Under the pieces are notes generated by a model that made no database searches, was not told the origin of the DNA, and saw only the letters and a list, made by a program, of their open reading frames with translations. From the NCBI GenBank assembly GCA_900660155.1, contig CABFPE010000008.1, forward strand, positions 1,062,453 to 1,126,452: a DNA stretch of 64,000 nt, given 5' to 3'. Origin of the DNA: Hofstenia miamia (Eukaryota > Xenacoelomorpha > Acoela > Hofsteniidae). Below are positions 24,111-36,403 of this stretch, in pieces. How positions within the stretch are numbered: position 1 is the first letter of the stretch; each line of letters starts with the position of its first letter. The position numbers were made by a program, and so were the translations under genes.

Positions 24111-25277
24111 CATTCATAGTTTAGATTTTGTATTTTGTATAGTGTTTTAGATCGCCATTTCAAAATACAAAATTTGAACTACTTGTTGTTTAAATATTAC
24201 CAATAAGGCACAATTTTTGGTAATGAAAAAATTCTTGTTGAACAGTTAGTGTTACTTGCTTAGCTTACAATAGAGCCCAACTACATTTAACAGCAATTTG
24301 TGAACGTTATATTACCAGGCCGAAAATAATCGCCAATATTTTTATGATTAAAAAACTTGGATTTAATTGTAGAAAAGATTTTGATTTTCAAAACGTGTTA
24401 AAAACTGTTTAATTTTGCCGAAGCGTGCTTTTGAATTCTTTTAAATTAGATGATGTTTAAGTCAATGAAATTGCATATTTTTAGGTTAAAGAACTGAATA
24501 ATTGCTATATTCATCCTTGAAATTCATTGTATCAAAATCTCTATTAACTGCTTAAAGATTGTATGACTTTCTGCAATTTTTTTGTCTTTCAGTCAGAATA
24601 CATTAAACAATGTGTTTTTAGAAATGCAAACCCCCAGAAAAAAACTTTTATCTATTCTCGAAGGGAAGCTTACAAATAATAATTCATTTATCTTAAGCGC
24701 TTATGCATTGAATCACCGCTAAATTAATTCACATCCACTAAATTTGCATGGAAGGAAAAGCGAACCAATACTGATAATTGGAAGAGATCTCCAATTTTTG
24801 GTTTCACCAGTTAAATTTCAATTTTTTTTACCGTTTCGATAATCATCAATTTCTTTTTTTACACAAAATAATATAAAAAACTTTTCTTCCCTAAATTTCA
24901 AGGTGTTTTATATTCTAAGGATCAAACATGGGAAGCTTGCTTAATGCAATATTTGAAGTAAAAATGCTTAATGTCAATCACAAACCAGTTCTCATTGTGC
25001 AATTGTTGTATTCAAACCCGCAGTATATCCTGAGCCAAATTTCGAACCCGGCAGTATTTATATTTTTGTTTTAAATCCAAGGCCTACTTGAGTCACGCCT
25101 CTCGATTTCTGCAAAATTTTTAAAGGTGGATAAGAACACCTTACCAAGAGAAAGGATTTGATAGAACTAGTTGATTTAGATAACGTATTTGCAAAAAATA
25201 TTTGTTCAATAGCGAATATTATATCTAAGATTTTCACTTGGATTCATTGCATTTTCCTGTATCTCATTGTTGCACAA

Positions 25278-25652
25278 TCATACCTGAGCAATAGGAATTG
25301 CATAAATTTTGTGCCGTTTCATAGCCATTATGATTTTCCTTTGTTTGAATATGATGTAACTTTTCCTCTTCTGTTCCTTTTGTTCGTCTAAATCAATGCA
25401 TTTGGAATCAATCCATGGTTTTAAATCATTTAGAATTTTTTTTAACATTCGAATGAGAGCATATAATATTTTTCTAGCCAGCATATATCCAAATAGAAAA
25501 GCAGTTTTCGTAAATTTTTTTAGCATTTCATTAAGTTTTAATGATGAATATGTGGAATTCCAGTTTTCACTTTTTAAATGCCGTCGAAGTTTTTTGGGAC
25601 TTTCTTTCAATTTTTCTTGTAATCTTTGCAAAGATTTAGTGGATTTCCTCAC
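25278..25652 (-). mobile_element. LINE segment upstream of RT, inverted
   Basis: A 124-codon basic frame on the minus strand contains LNDLKPWIDSKCIDLDEQKE followed by Lys/Arg-rich sequence. It resembles the linker between endonuclease and reverse transcriptase in Jockey/CR1-type LINEs, where 'PW' followed by basic residues is common. The RT of the neighbouring LINE is on the plus strand 0.2 kb away. A 5' inversion of one insertion (twin priming) or an independent copy would both fit. Confidence 0.45.
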
Positions 25653-25867
25653 TCATAGTATGTTCGAATAAGTAATTATAAGACAGTATGGAATTTCAAA
25701 ACTAAGCATTTTCTGATATCATTGAACTGTCAATGAGTGTTTGACTATTAGCAGCGATTCTCAGGCTTATCCATTAGAATTCGAATCCAATTAGATTGCA
25801 ATTGGACATTAGAATGAGATTTTAGATTAGGTTGGACAAATAAAACTTTCTATTCTTTGGATTCCAG

Positions 25868-26968
25868 TTGGACTCCAATGATCATCAGATTCTTCTTAGA
25901 AAACTAGAATACATTGGTTTCGATTCTAATAGTATAAATTTAATAAGATGCTACTTAAGTGATCGATTTCAAAGAGTGAAAGTAAATGGTATATTTTCTA
26001 ATTGGGGTAAAACTTACAAAGGTGTTCCACAAGGTACGATTTTAGGACCTCTGTTTTTTTCGTTGTATGTTAATGATTTAAATTGCAGTTTAAGCAATGA
26101 TTGCGGAATTGTACAGTATGCTGACGATACATGTATATACACATATGATTATCAAATAGAAACGTCGATTAGTAAATTAGAAAAAAATCTATCTCAATTG
26201 CTAAGATACTTCAATATTCTTAATTTAACTGTAAATCCCACTAAAACAGAATTCTGTGTTATGTCTCCATTTAATAAAGATCATCGATCACATATTTTAA
26301 ATTTTTCGGGGTCAAAAATTGCTCAAGTTGAAACTTTCAAATATCTTGGAGTAACAATTGACAATAAATTAAACTATTCAAATCACATACGCATAGTGTT
26401 ACGCAAAATGGCAATGGGAATTAAAANTATTGCGCATGTAGGCAATTTTATAAATGCAAAAATGAAATTAATGTTAGTTAACTCTCTTGTATTAAATCAT
26501 TACAGATACTGCAATATCTTATTTAATAACATAAACCACTCATTAATAAATAAAATTGATTCACAAATCAAATGGGCAGCTAATATTTATGATGAAAATT
26601 ATTCTACTAAGAATGGAAAACGTTTATATTGTATTAATGATGCTTCATATTTCATAAGATACTTTTCATTAATAAAATTTTGGGATATCTCAAACCAGCG
26701 CTCACCTTATAGTAAACTGCAATTTCCCCTATATGCGTGTTCAACTTATCATTCGAGGACATCCAAATTCAGTAAAGTGAAGTTCAAGAAGCATTTTCTT
26801 AAAAATTCATTTTTAAACTCAGCAGTTGATCTATGGAATAACTTACCAATTGAAATCAAGCGAATTAAATTTAAAAATCAAATTAATAACTACCTCCTTA
26901 AACAATATATCCCTAAAATAGGTTCTACATCATGGAAAGGATTCCAGTTCTTTAAAAGATATCATTAA
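25868..26968 (+). mobile_element. Non-LTR retrotransposon (LINE) reverse transcriptase, 5'-truncated
   Basis: A 366-codon open frame encodes most of a LINE RT. GVPQGTILGPLFFSLYVNDL is the finger/palm segment, QYADDTCIY the catalytic YADD box, NPTKTEF and FKYLGVTID follow, then a C-terminal thumb with DLWNNLPIEIK. The arrangement fits the Jockey/CR1 group. The frame enters without a start, so the 5' part (endonuclease and ORF1) is lost. One N at 26,427 sits inside it. The element ends in ATTCT-type repeats at 27,131-27,147. Its 3' end also survives in the right arm (40,225-40,480), so the insertion predates the arm duplication. Confidence 0.85.
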
Positions 26969-27204
26969 TTAGCAATAAACTGGGTAAACTGATAATTCCG
27001 AATCCATGTTTTTGTTTTTATGTTTTTATAGTTTTTGTGTATTTTATGTTGTTATTGACGCATTAAGTGTAGTATTAGCAGCTTTTTTTGAGGTGTATAA
27101 TTATGCTAATGTACTACACTTGATAAGAAATTCTATTCTATTCTATTTTCATTGGAATATTTTTACAAAAATTGCCAAAATATCACAGCTGTTTTCATAG
27201 CCGA

Positions 27205-28818
27205 TTAAGCTTTCCGTCCATGTATTGTGGGTTGTGACTCGTTCAAATCACGAAGGCGTTCCATGTAGCCAAGTCGATCATATTGAACCAAAGTTTTGTT
27301 GGCCATCTTCTGGTTTGGCGCGAGCAACTGTAACCATGCACGACCTGATGGACTGTGTCAACAGCACCTTTGCTTTTGTTGTATGCAAGGATAACGTTGG
27401 GTTTTCGGTCTTCTCTTCCAGATATTTGATTGTCAGGTAGGATCGTTGAGAGAATATTTACGGGTGCTCCTTTTTTCGGCACGTAGGAACAAAGAGACTT
27501 TCGATCGCTGAATCCAAAGAGAGAACTGTGTTGTTTACGGCGTTTGTCCTTGCAAAATTCGGATGGTAACTGTCGTTTATTGATTCGAATAGTTCCAAGA
27601 ATTGTTGTTTCTTTTGCAACATGCTTTGAGTGAGGGGAATGCTTGTGAAAAAATTATCACAAGTAATATTTCGTCCGGACCCTTCCAAATGCAGAGAAAG
27701 GTCATGCACAACACGCTAGAACAATCCAACTTCAAGCAAGTTTCCATTCTTACCCAAATAGATCTGGGCATTTTGCACGTAAGCCGTTGAAGAATCAGAT
27801 AGAATCCATATTTTTCGACCATATTTACATGGCTTCATAGGCATGTACACACGAAATTTGCAACGCCCGCGAAATCCGACTAATTGTTCATCAACTGTGA
27901 CATTGGGGCCTGGTATGAAGCTTTGCCTGCATTTTGACAAGAAGAGTTTTCAAATATCACGAAAAGCAGCAAGTTTGTCACGTTCTTTTCTTTCTTTACG
28001 AGTGTCTTTGTTATCAAAGCGAATGAAGCGCATGACCAAAAAAATTGGCTCGAAGAAGCGGTCTACCTACTTCTTTCGTGTCTCCACTTAGAAATACCGA
28101 TGAAAAGGAGGCAGCCAATGAAGCCTTTGACTTCAATCAGATCCGTATCTCTCCATCTTTGCATGAGCCCGCTCTTGTTTCGTTGTCTTGTTTCTTGTTC
28201 TTTCACAATTTTTTTCAGCATGTTATCAGTGAAAATTAGAGCAAAAGTGCTTTCTATCGTGCACTGGTCAGTTTGCCTGGCTGGCTTAGGTCCGTTCTCA
28301 CGAAGAATGTTGGTAACGTTTCTTCTTCCTGTTGAAGGGGGACTTTTGAACCACTTAGTCCCATCACGACCCCGAAAATATTCGGTTGGCTCTTTATCAC
28401 TGCTTTAGGAATCGACAGGATTTTCTTCCTCATCAATTTCATCTTCCTCAATATCCTCATCTTCGTCATCGTTCTTATCAACAGGAGATTCGCTTTTCTC
28501 AACCAGTTGAAAAAATGTTGGCGCAGCTTGTCGGCTCGGACGGCTCATTATTCTTGCACTTGCGCGCTCGAATGCAATGAAATGTGTCATACACATTAGC
28601 TGCGCCTGTCAGCCAATCACGTGAGTGGTTTTCAAGAAGGCTTTTCGCGTCACGTAACATCAATAGCAAACCAGCAGATTTTTATGTGGGGGACAGCTAG
28701 AATATAAAACAATAAAAGTCAAAGAATTTGGCTGCCTCAATATGTGTGTAGCCAGAGTTGGAAGCGAAATCAGAACTCACCAGACGCTGTATCTGTATCC
28801 GCACAGTAGGAGGGTTAA
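27205..28818 (-). mobile_element. piggyBac transposon relic
   Basis: Minus-strand frames spell a piggyBac transposase in order. An acidic N-terminus (28,596-28,405) is followed by a host-factor-like stretch, then VDEQLVGFRGRCKFRVYMP (27,890), ITCDNFFTSIPLTQSML (27,670), PNVILAYNKSKGAVDTVHQ and WPTKLWFNMIDLATWNAFVI (27,340-27,243). Frames shift at least three times, and the C-terminal Cys-rich domain is not seen. At the 5' end the sequence reads TTAACCCTCCTAC inward from 28,818, the TTAA target and CCCT start typical of piggyBac. The other end is unclear, possibly the TTAA at 27,205. Absent from the right arm. Confidence 0.85.
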
Positions 28819-28869
28819 TGTGCTTTGTATTCTAATCGAGCACCATATGATAAATAATTTTTTTAAATC

Positions 28870-31800
28870 CATTCGTTGCATGGCTATATATGTCCCCTAA
28901 TAAAGTCTGCATCGCAATTTTGTCATGATATCACATACATATTTGTGTTCTCACATTAGGCAGCATGCGAATGGATGGTTGGTCCATGTTATAAAAATAT
29001 GTTTTCAGCATATGTAGTATATTCTGTTTGCAAAAACCCAATAAACTACTTTGTTTTTCCTTTTTCTCTAGAAATTCTACTATTCCTCCAAATATATTAG
29101 ACATTGATTTACTCAGAGAAATTACAATTATTGAACATATTAAATAGGTGCTTGTACTTCTGTCAGGCTTATGCAACTTTGAGTTAGAATTTCGCAATAT
29201 TTGTTGAAGGATCTCTCTACACTAACACCATGGAGGGAATAGCCTTGTAACAGAACAATGTATTGATGACATTCCCATAGGTCTCCTACTAACATAACAC
29301 CAATTACTACAAATCGAATAAAACACGCATGAATAAAAAATATAAATTACTCTATTTTGAACTATAATGCATAGTATACTCTTCAGATGGGCAAAGTGCA
29401 GGAGTGCGGATAAATCAGGAATCGTAATTCCAGTTGAAATAAACCCTAGTTCAGGAGCTGTTTCTGAAACTTGTATGGTTAAGTAAGGTCTTGCTACTTA
29501 TCCAAGTTTTTTGAAATTGAATTCTTCCAATATGATAGGAAAACTGATTTTTCAACATAGTTGAATTCCGGGGCATTTGCATATGTTTCTTATAATTTGA
29601 TTGGGGAAGATGATACGTTGCTTGCGATCAAGCAGTTTTCAACGTCGTGACTTGAACAAAAATATTAGAAATCAAAGGCTTCTTTTTCTGCTAATCTTAA
29701 TTGGCTCATAATAAGCTTTTCTTTCAGTTCTCTTAAACAACATCCACCTCGTGTAAATATTCTTAATCTAAATTTATTATAGTTCAGCAAAAAAATGAAT
29801 TGTAAAACAATGTCAAACGCATAATTAACTTTAATACATTTTCACGTTTTTTATATAATATCATGCTACTAAATTAGACAATAAGGAATTTAGATTCTTT
29901 TCTAATTTCTATCGCATATAATATATAAAATATTTAGTGCAAAATTTCGTTCAAGTCCATTTAAGTAGCCTATATAATACATAAAATAGTTCATGAGGTT
30001 TTAGCAATAATATCTGCTAAAATTTAACGTTTCTACCACTGATAAATCGTTATTGCCAATTATTACAATTAAATTAATGCGTAGCTAAAAAAATACTTAC
30101 ATTGAACAACTTGGACAAATTATATAACATCAGAATAATAATACAAATATAGAAACAATTGTATAATGAACTTTAGAATCCCCAATATATATTTTACTGG
30201 ATTTGTAATCACTTGATTTATAAGTTCTTCTGCACATTCACACTATGGAAGAATACTTTGTTACTAAATCTTGATTTAACGTAATAAATTTCTTTTTGTT
30301 ATTTTTAAGTACTACTTTGTATTTTGGAGAGATCATTTTACATTTTTGGATTGACGCTTGGTACAAGGCTTCCTATTTTTCATTTTTGATTTCAGTTCTA
30401 ACTGTGGTAACCACAACCTACTAAAGCGGCAGTGTTTAGAAATTTTGACTCAATTAAATAGTGAGTGTCATTTACAATACTTTCCTAAAACTTTCAATAA
30501 TTCACAATCTTGGTTTAAAACTAGTTGTTATTGCGTTTGTTTACTAAACTATTTAGAAAAGACAACATCGGTTAAATGGTAGTAAATTTAAACTATGGGG
30601 ATTTAAACGCATTGCTTCTAGGAAACAAAAGTTTGTTTTCTGTTATTTAAATTAATGTCCATTAAAATCCCAAATATGATTGCAAGATGAAAATTTATGT
30701 GTGTTTTGTGTAAAATTGCTTTGAAAAATATGACATGTGCATTGAATAAACCACAAGTAAACTATTGCATTTCAAAATATGCATGAATTCTACTTGTAGT
30801 TTTAAGGATTATGTTGCTGCCTAATTCCATCAATGTTACTAAAATTACTGAATTAACAATTTGTTTAGTCTTCACTTCTTGTGATGTTGTCTTAGCCTAG
30901 TGGTTGAATGCTATCAGTTGTTGCCAGCAATCCCCTGGTAGTAAATGTAGAAGCTGCACAAATTCTTAAACATCTTAACAAGACTTGAGGGTATGTCCAA
31001 ACTGACAGAAATTGTAAATACAGATGCTACAAAGATCGTTTGGACTATGCAGGGTTGTAGGTAGCACAACCATCTAGTGCTGTTGTTGAATGCTCACTTT
31101 CCAAAAAGTAATAGCTAAAATCATACATTTTACTTCTAATGTAAAAATAATGTACTTGCAGCAATTTCTAGAAATTTTTGTTTGGCGTATTTTTCAATTT
31201 TATGTCAATTTTGTGACATTGAAAATCAATTTAATAGTGCTAAAAATATTTTGTATTTATCAATTGTTGTCTTGCAAAAGGCATCACTTCTAACCAAGTG
31301 CAATTATCTTTGTTTAAATGCAATAGATGGCCGAAATTCTAATATATGAGAGGGCGAGGCTGTCCACATGTAGGAAAATAAATATTGCCTTGGACATGCA
31401 AAAAAGGCTTCAAAATTTTTTTCCAATTTTTTCAACAGATTAGCATAGCCAAAACAAATTATTTCAATAACAATGTATATGTAAAATATAAATATATTTC
31501 ATGTCAAATTAAAGATGGGTTTTTCATTATCGTATATTCACACTTAAATGTAGGTGAAATTTCATAGAATATTTAATAGGGATGGGATCTGGAGACCGAA
31601 TTGAATATACCGGATAATTTCGGATAATTTGACACCCGGATAGCGGATAATATATTGTTCAAATATTACTAGGGCAACCAGAAAGATTACTTTAAAAAAA
31701 TATGACCTCATTTTTATAACAATATGACGGAATTTAGTTAAATATTCACTAAATTATGATCATCCATTTTTCAAAATGATGCATTTAATCAATATATACC

Positions 31801-32860
31801 GTTCTTCTATTACTGAGAGTAAGAAATAAAAATAAAGCTTTTTTATAATAATAAGTCAATTTTTATAGCAACTGAATCACTAAGTGATAATAACACATAC
31901 ATTTCCATATATTATTTTGGTTAGGATTTCTGTCATAGCCCAAGAATGCTCGACATTTTCGTAATTTGGCATACAATTCTATCGCCTTTCCATCCATTAT
32001 AGCAATGAAACCGGTATTTTCTATTAGTGGCTTAATATAGGCGGTTTTTTCACAGGTATCATTTCCTAGATCAAGGGTGGGATTAACAAACATCTATTGG
32101 AATTTCAACTAACATTCAACAACTTTGATTTTTTATGATAGCGCCTTAACTGAAAAATTAGATTGTCAACCTTCATATATTTTGCCTGAATACACATGGC
32201 ACAGCTCTGCTACACGTGTGCCTAGCAAAATCCATGAATATTTTTCAGCGTCCAGCATATATGGCAGAAATGCGTCACCAACTTCTCGGGGATTAGACTA
32301 GGTAGTACATTAATTGAAATTGAATGAATGAAGTTCAAATGATTTATAGCAGTCACAATGCTGCATTAATTTTACGTGTTTTTCTATGAAACTGCAAGAA
32401 CCTTTATGACATTTCAGATACAGTTATTACCGTATTTTTCAAAAGCAAAGATGAATTTTTATGAATTTATAACTTCCATTTTAACAGCACTCCATGTCTG
32501 AAAACCATCTAATAGTAATCAGCCAGCGAAATAGTCCAAAAAAACACTTGTGACTTTTAGTTGGCCTCATTATTAACGAAGAAAATCTCAATTCTCAATT
32601 AATATCGACATCTTTCAAATAAAAATATATTAAATAGACTACATCCTGATATGTCTGAAAAACTTGTTTTGTTGCATGACAACCTCGATATAGTGGAAAA
32701 ATTGATTTTTAAATCAAGTTTTATCTGAGAATATGTTATTCGTAAAATTCAGTAAACAAGTTAAATTATTAAAATGCACAACACATATGATGATACTAAC
32801 ATATAAGTTGTGATCTATACAGATACAATAATAGAATCGATTTTGTATGATTCTATTATC
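28870..32860. other. Non-coding part of the left arm
   Basis: Most of this matches 37.1-40.2 kb in reverse complement. Left-only blocks lie at about 29,130-29,340, 30,945-31,255 and 31,720-32,860. The last contains a 76-codon minus-strand frame (31,863-32,093) with no family I recognise. A tRNA A-box-like string, TAGCCTAGTGG (about 30,894), occurs in both arms with no matching B box, so I do not call a SINE. Confidence 0.55.
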
Positions 32861-33064
32861 TTTGGATGTGGTGTTACCATGTTTTGAATGTGTTTATAAT
32901 ACAAATGGTTAATTAAGGAATGTCATATGCTAAAACTGAATAAAAATCATTTTATTAATGTGTGATCACATTTATTATTTTCCTAAATAATAAAAACACA
33001 ACATAAGGTTTATATAAAGTTTATTCATTTATTAAATATATAATACAGCCCATTGAAATACCGT

Positions 33065-33556
33065 TCATAGCACAAGCAGTTTCCCAATATTTCTAAAAAT
33101 TATTCCGAATATGAAAATGATAATTGCCCATTTGAGAGCAAATATTCCAAACCAATTCTCAACCAATTGCAATTCTGTATTCCTTGAATGATCGCGAATC
33201 CAATCAGCTGACTTGAGATAATTTAACAATGTGTATATGGAACAACCCACTGAACAGAGGCAGATTAATCAGAGTGTTTGATTCATATGAATGTGTTCGT
33301 CAAACTGTATTTTCAGTTATTCGAGTAATGATTTATGACTGCAGGGTTTCACTCCTAATCTAATGAAATAAGGCAGCTCATTCATTTGATCTGAATGATT
33401 GCTTGCTGTTTCTTTAAAAAAATGTGGAAGTAAAGACAGTCGACAACGAGTTATTTGGACGGATGAAAATTCAAATCTGCAAGGTATTGTAAATATGTAG
33501 AGCACATGGCCTTTACAATTACGCCTGGCATCTGTACACAAGAAGTACAAAACCAT
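33065..33556 (-). other. Possible membrane-protein exons at the palindrome core (left)
   Basis: Two minus-strand frames lie close together. 33,556-33,317 encodes a Cys-containing segment with MNELPYFIRLGVKPC. After a splice-like boundary (TGCA|GTCATA to TGTTCAG|TGGG), 33,250-33,065 encodes about 60 residues with a hydrophobic anchor, IFALKWAIIIFIFGIIF, near the C-terminus. Both are repeated on the plus strand at 36,404-36,923 with about 99% nucleotide identity. The layout loosely recalls the membrane-proximal and transmembrane end of ADAM17-type proteases. That is a weak guess; no protease domain is visible. Confidence 0.3.
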
Positions 33557-33639
33557 GTAGCAAATACCACATCTATGGTTGTTGTAAATTTGGCATGAGC
33601 TGAAGCTGTTTAAGCTTAATGAAAAACTTGGTTCAATTT

Positions 33640-33895
33640 AAGTCAGTCGAAACCGAGAATGTACAAGCTATCAAAAAAACGGATCCTGCCACGTTGAGTG
33701 TGATTGCAAATATTCACAGCACGTTACCTTATGATTTGATGTTAGAATTGTTTAGAAAAAATTCCAAATCTACGCAACGCTTCAAATTCCACAAAATGGA
33801 GAATGCAAATACGGCCCTAGTTGTTATTTACACAATGGCACTGAAGAAGGTATTAATGCTATTCAAAACAATCGTGCAAATGAGATGATCGAAGT
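33640..33895 (+). pseudogene. Third CCCH zinc-finger copy, decayed, in the palindrome spacer
   Basis: One frame ends QFKSVETENVQ, like the FKSVE start of finger 1 in the arm copies. In another frame CDCKYSQH recalls the end of finger 1, and then NGECKYGPSCYLHNGTEEG recalls finger 2, where the last spacing is C-X2-H instead of C-X3-H. Stops and frame changes intervene. It resembles the left-arm gene (CKYGPSC) more than the right-arm gene (CKFGVSC). It lies outside both arms, immediately inside the left boundary. Confidence 0.6.
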
Positions 33896-34951
33896 GAAAA
33901 CGATGTCAAAATGCAGATAACCATCAAAGTTCATAAGGTAATGAAGAAGAAATGTTAATAAATATTTTATTTCTTTTGCTTCTTTTGTAAATATCACTTG
34001 CATCTTCAGGGCTAGCAATAACCTAAAAGATTGCTCGTTATTTTTTCATTGCATTTTTTCAGGATCTATGTACGTGGGCTTCATTAAGAAGAAGTCAGAA
34101 AATGAGTCTTTGATGATGACAATGATTAGCCTTGAATATTTCAGATATATTTCATGTTAGTTGTTTTCTTGATGGTACGCTTTCCACTTGCTAGCTAATT
34201 GCATCACACGCATAAGAATCACTTGCAGAATAGTATAGATTGTGACCCTCTCAGCGCTTGTATAATTTATCTTTTGACTTTTGCCACTCCGTTGTTATGC
34301 GCAAAGTTGATTCCTTAAGGATAACTGGGGTAGAGTCTTTCAAATTTCATCTTGTCTCAGTCACTATGAAATGCTAAGTGAGATTAATTGAAATGGCTCA
34401 TATATATATATATATATATTAATAAAACATGTTGACCAAACAATACAATGACTGTACGGACGCACTATGAAATGTTGTTTACCTTTGTACCAGTCTAAAT
34501 TACCAAATCTCCAGGAGATCTTTTTTGTTTGTTTAGAACCTCAAAGGGGAACATTTCACCATTTCCCCCTCTGAGTACATCACTGGCGACAAGTGACAAC
34601 GTCGTTTTGCAATAATTCGTCTTCAGACAAGGCTAGAAACATCATAATTTTAAAGATGAATTTTATTCGAATTTAAATATTTTGTGTCCAAACTAATTTA
34701 CTGGTCGCTACAAATGTACCAGGTTTGACAAGACAGTATTTTAACAGTACTTAAACGTAAGATTCACGAGGAGCATCCATAGATAATCAACAAGATATCA
34801 TCACGCAAACCTGCTCTCGCGGGAACATTGCTCATAAGATTCTAAGATTTATAAAATTTCTGTATAAAGGCATACAACAACGGATAGGGGCTTTCAGAAA
34901 TGTAAGAAGGGAATCAAGGAAATGTCATCTATAATTTCATTGTGCAGGCAA

Positions 34952-35249
34952 CCCAGTAAACATATAACTGTCGTAACGACGTCGTTTTTGCGGTGTATTG
35001 GCGTTTAATGAGCTTTGAATTGTTTGAGTGGTGATTATAATGCAGATTAGTGGCGGTGCATAATGCCGTTCTAGCATTAAATATTTAAAAATAGGAATAA
35101 TTTTAGTATTATAAGATAAATTTCTTAAAACCTGCATCTTCATTGATAATTTGTCTTTTATTGTGAAAAGAAGTTGTTTTGTAATGTCGTTTTAGTGCCA
35201 TTATTATGTTGTTCAACCACGTCGTTACGACAGTTCTGTGTTTATTGGG
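34952..35249. mobile_element. 298-bp MITE with about 33-bp terminal inverted repeats
   Basis: The left end reads CCCAGTAAACATATAACTGT and goes on to CGTAACGACGTCG. The right end, reverse-complemented, reads CCCAATAAACACAGAACTGT and goes on to CGTAACGACGTGG: 29 of 33 positions agree. There is no coding sequence. The superfamily cannot be set without a clear target duplication. Confidence 0.8.
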
Positions 35250-36403
35250 AATAAGTTCCTACAAATGATTTTCTGTAATTTAATAAATTATGCTGTAGTT
35301 ATGTAGTTATCTGTTGCAAAAAATCAGTAAAATTAATTTGTCTGACACTGTACTTCATGATAAGAATATTTGTATGCAAATTATGCTTATGTTAGTTATT
35401 TTGGTCAACAATGTATTTTGCTCCATGGAATATGTTACATGCTGAGGGATTGCCCATTGTATCCACAAAGATAGAATAGATTTGGTTTCTATTTTTTAAC
35501 AATGTTCCCCAAGTTTTTTTAAATATTTGGAAATCCTTGAATAGTGACACATTTTTAGGAAGTACGATCTGTATTATTTTGAGCATATTTGATAGAAATT
35601 ATTCCTGACCCGGAAGTACATGAAAATATAACTTTGTTTCAATGAAAATAAGTCGGAAGAAAGGCTATACAATAAAAACTAGCATCAACTAATTTGCTTT
35701 CTATAAATTGACCAACGAAGTTCTGTCTAACCGCGCCATGTGCAAAGATATGTCGTCATGCCGTAGGTGCTTTCAGATTTTATATTTATTTTTAGCTAGT
35801 GAGTGATGATGCCCAAAAATTTTTATTGAATCCATCAAAAACAGAACTTCCTTACAGACGTTGAATTAAAATTGAATTTAGAATATGAGGATATGTAATG
35901 TTGTATTGTATTTCTAATCGGAGTTGACATTGTGGTACAAATATTTTGATTTTTATTGCCAAAAATTAGTTCACAATGCACACCATGAGTTTTTTATATG
36001 AATTTATGAACATGTTCATGTTTCGAACTTAAATAGGTGTAGCAGCAATCGCACGGGATTTTTCTACCAAGTCTTATGTTTGGTGTTCGCTAATGATTTG
36101 CCATTCTTTAGTTCTTCAATATATTTTAAAGTTAAATGCAAGTAGTGATTCAGGGCGACAAGTTAAACTACACTGCAAATAAAAAAACAAGGGCTTGCAA
36201 ATGCGCATGGTCAATTTTTATAGCATTCTTAAAATGGTCATTCCAGACATCTTTAATTGTTTGCTTAACTACCGTAATTGCATTTATGGAGGGTATCTTC
36301 TACAACATTATATTTTTAGTTAAAATTTTTCCACAGGTGCAGAACGACTGAAATCGGAGCGCATTTTTTTGCTTAAACAGCTTCAGCTCATGCCAAATTT
36401 ACA

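Larger units (their letters stand above)
12520..33615 (+). repeat. Left arm of the giant palindrome
   Basis: Segment after segment matches the reverse complement of 36,371-60,470 in collinear order: 12.52-13.32 with 60.47-59.19 kb; 14.39-15.54 with 57.99-57.10; 17.36-22.70 with 51.64-46.04; 23.9-25.1 with 42.4-41.0; 26.88-27.15 with 40.48-40.23; 29.34-30.93 with 39.27-37.44; 32.87-33.615 with 37.12-36.371. Arm-specific blocks interrupt the match: a LINE scrap at 13.3-14.4, a MULE relic at 15.5-17.3, a 360-bp segment at 20.9, a piggyBac relic at 27.2-28.8, and others. The dead TRRAP copy marks this as the derived or decaying arm. Confidence 0.93.
33616..36370. other. Unpaired spacer of the giant palindrome
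   Basis: Homology between the arms stops at GCTGTTTAAGC on the left and at its complement on the right. The spacer holds the decayed CCCH copy, a short (TA)n at about 34,399-34,420, a MITE at 34,952-35,249 and short frames of no known family, such as 36,136-36,351 with a hydrophobic run. I see no other gene. Confidence 0.8.

Noticed and set aside
27225-28580. Several plus-strand frames of 60-100 codons
   Set aside because: They are antisense shadows of the piggyBac transposase on the minus strand.
30893-31260. tRNA-derived SINE
   Set aside because: Only an A-box-like string is present. There is no B box, tail or target duplication.
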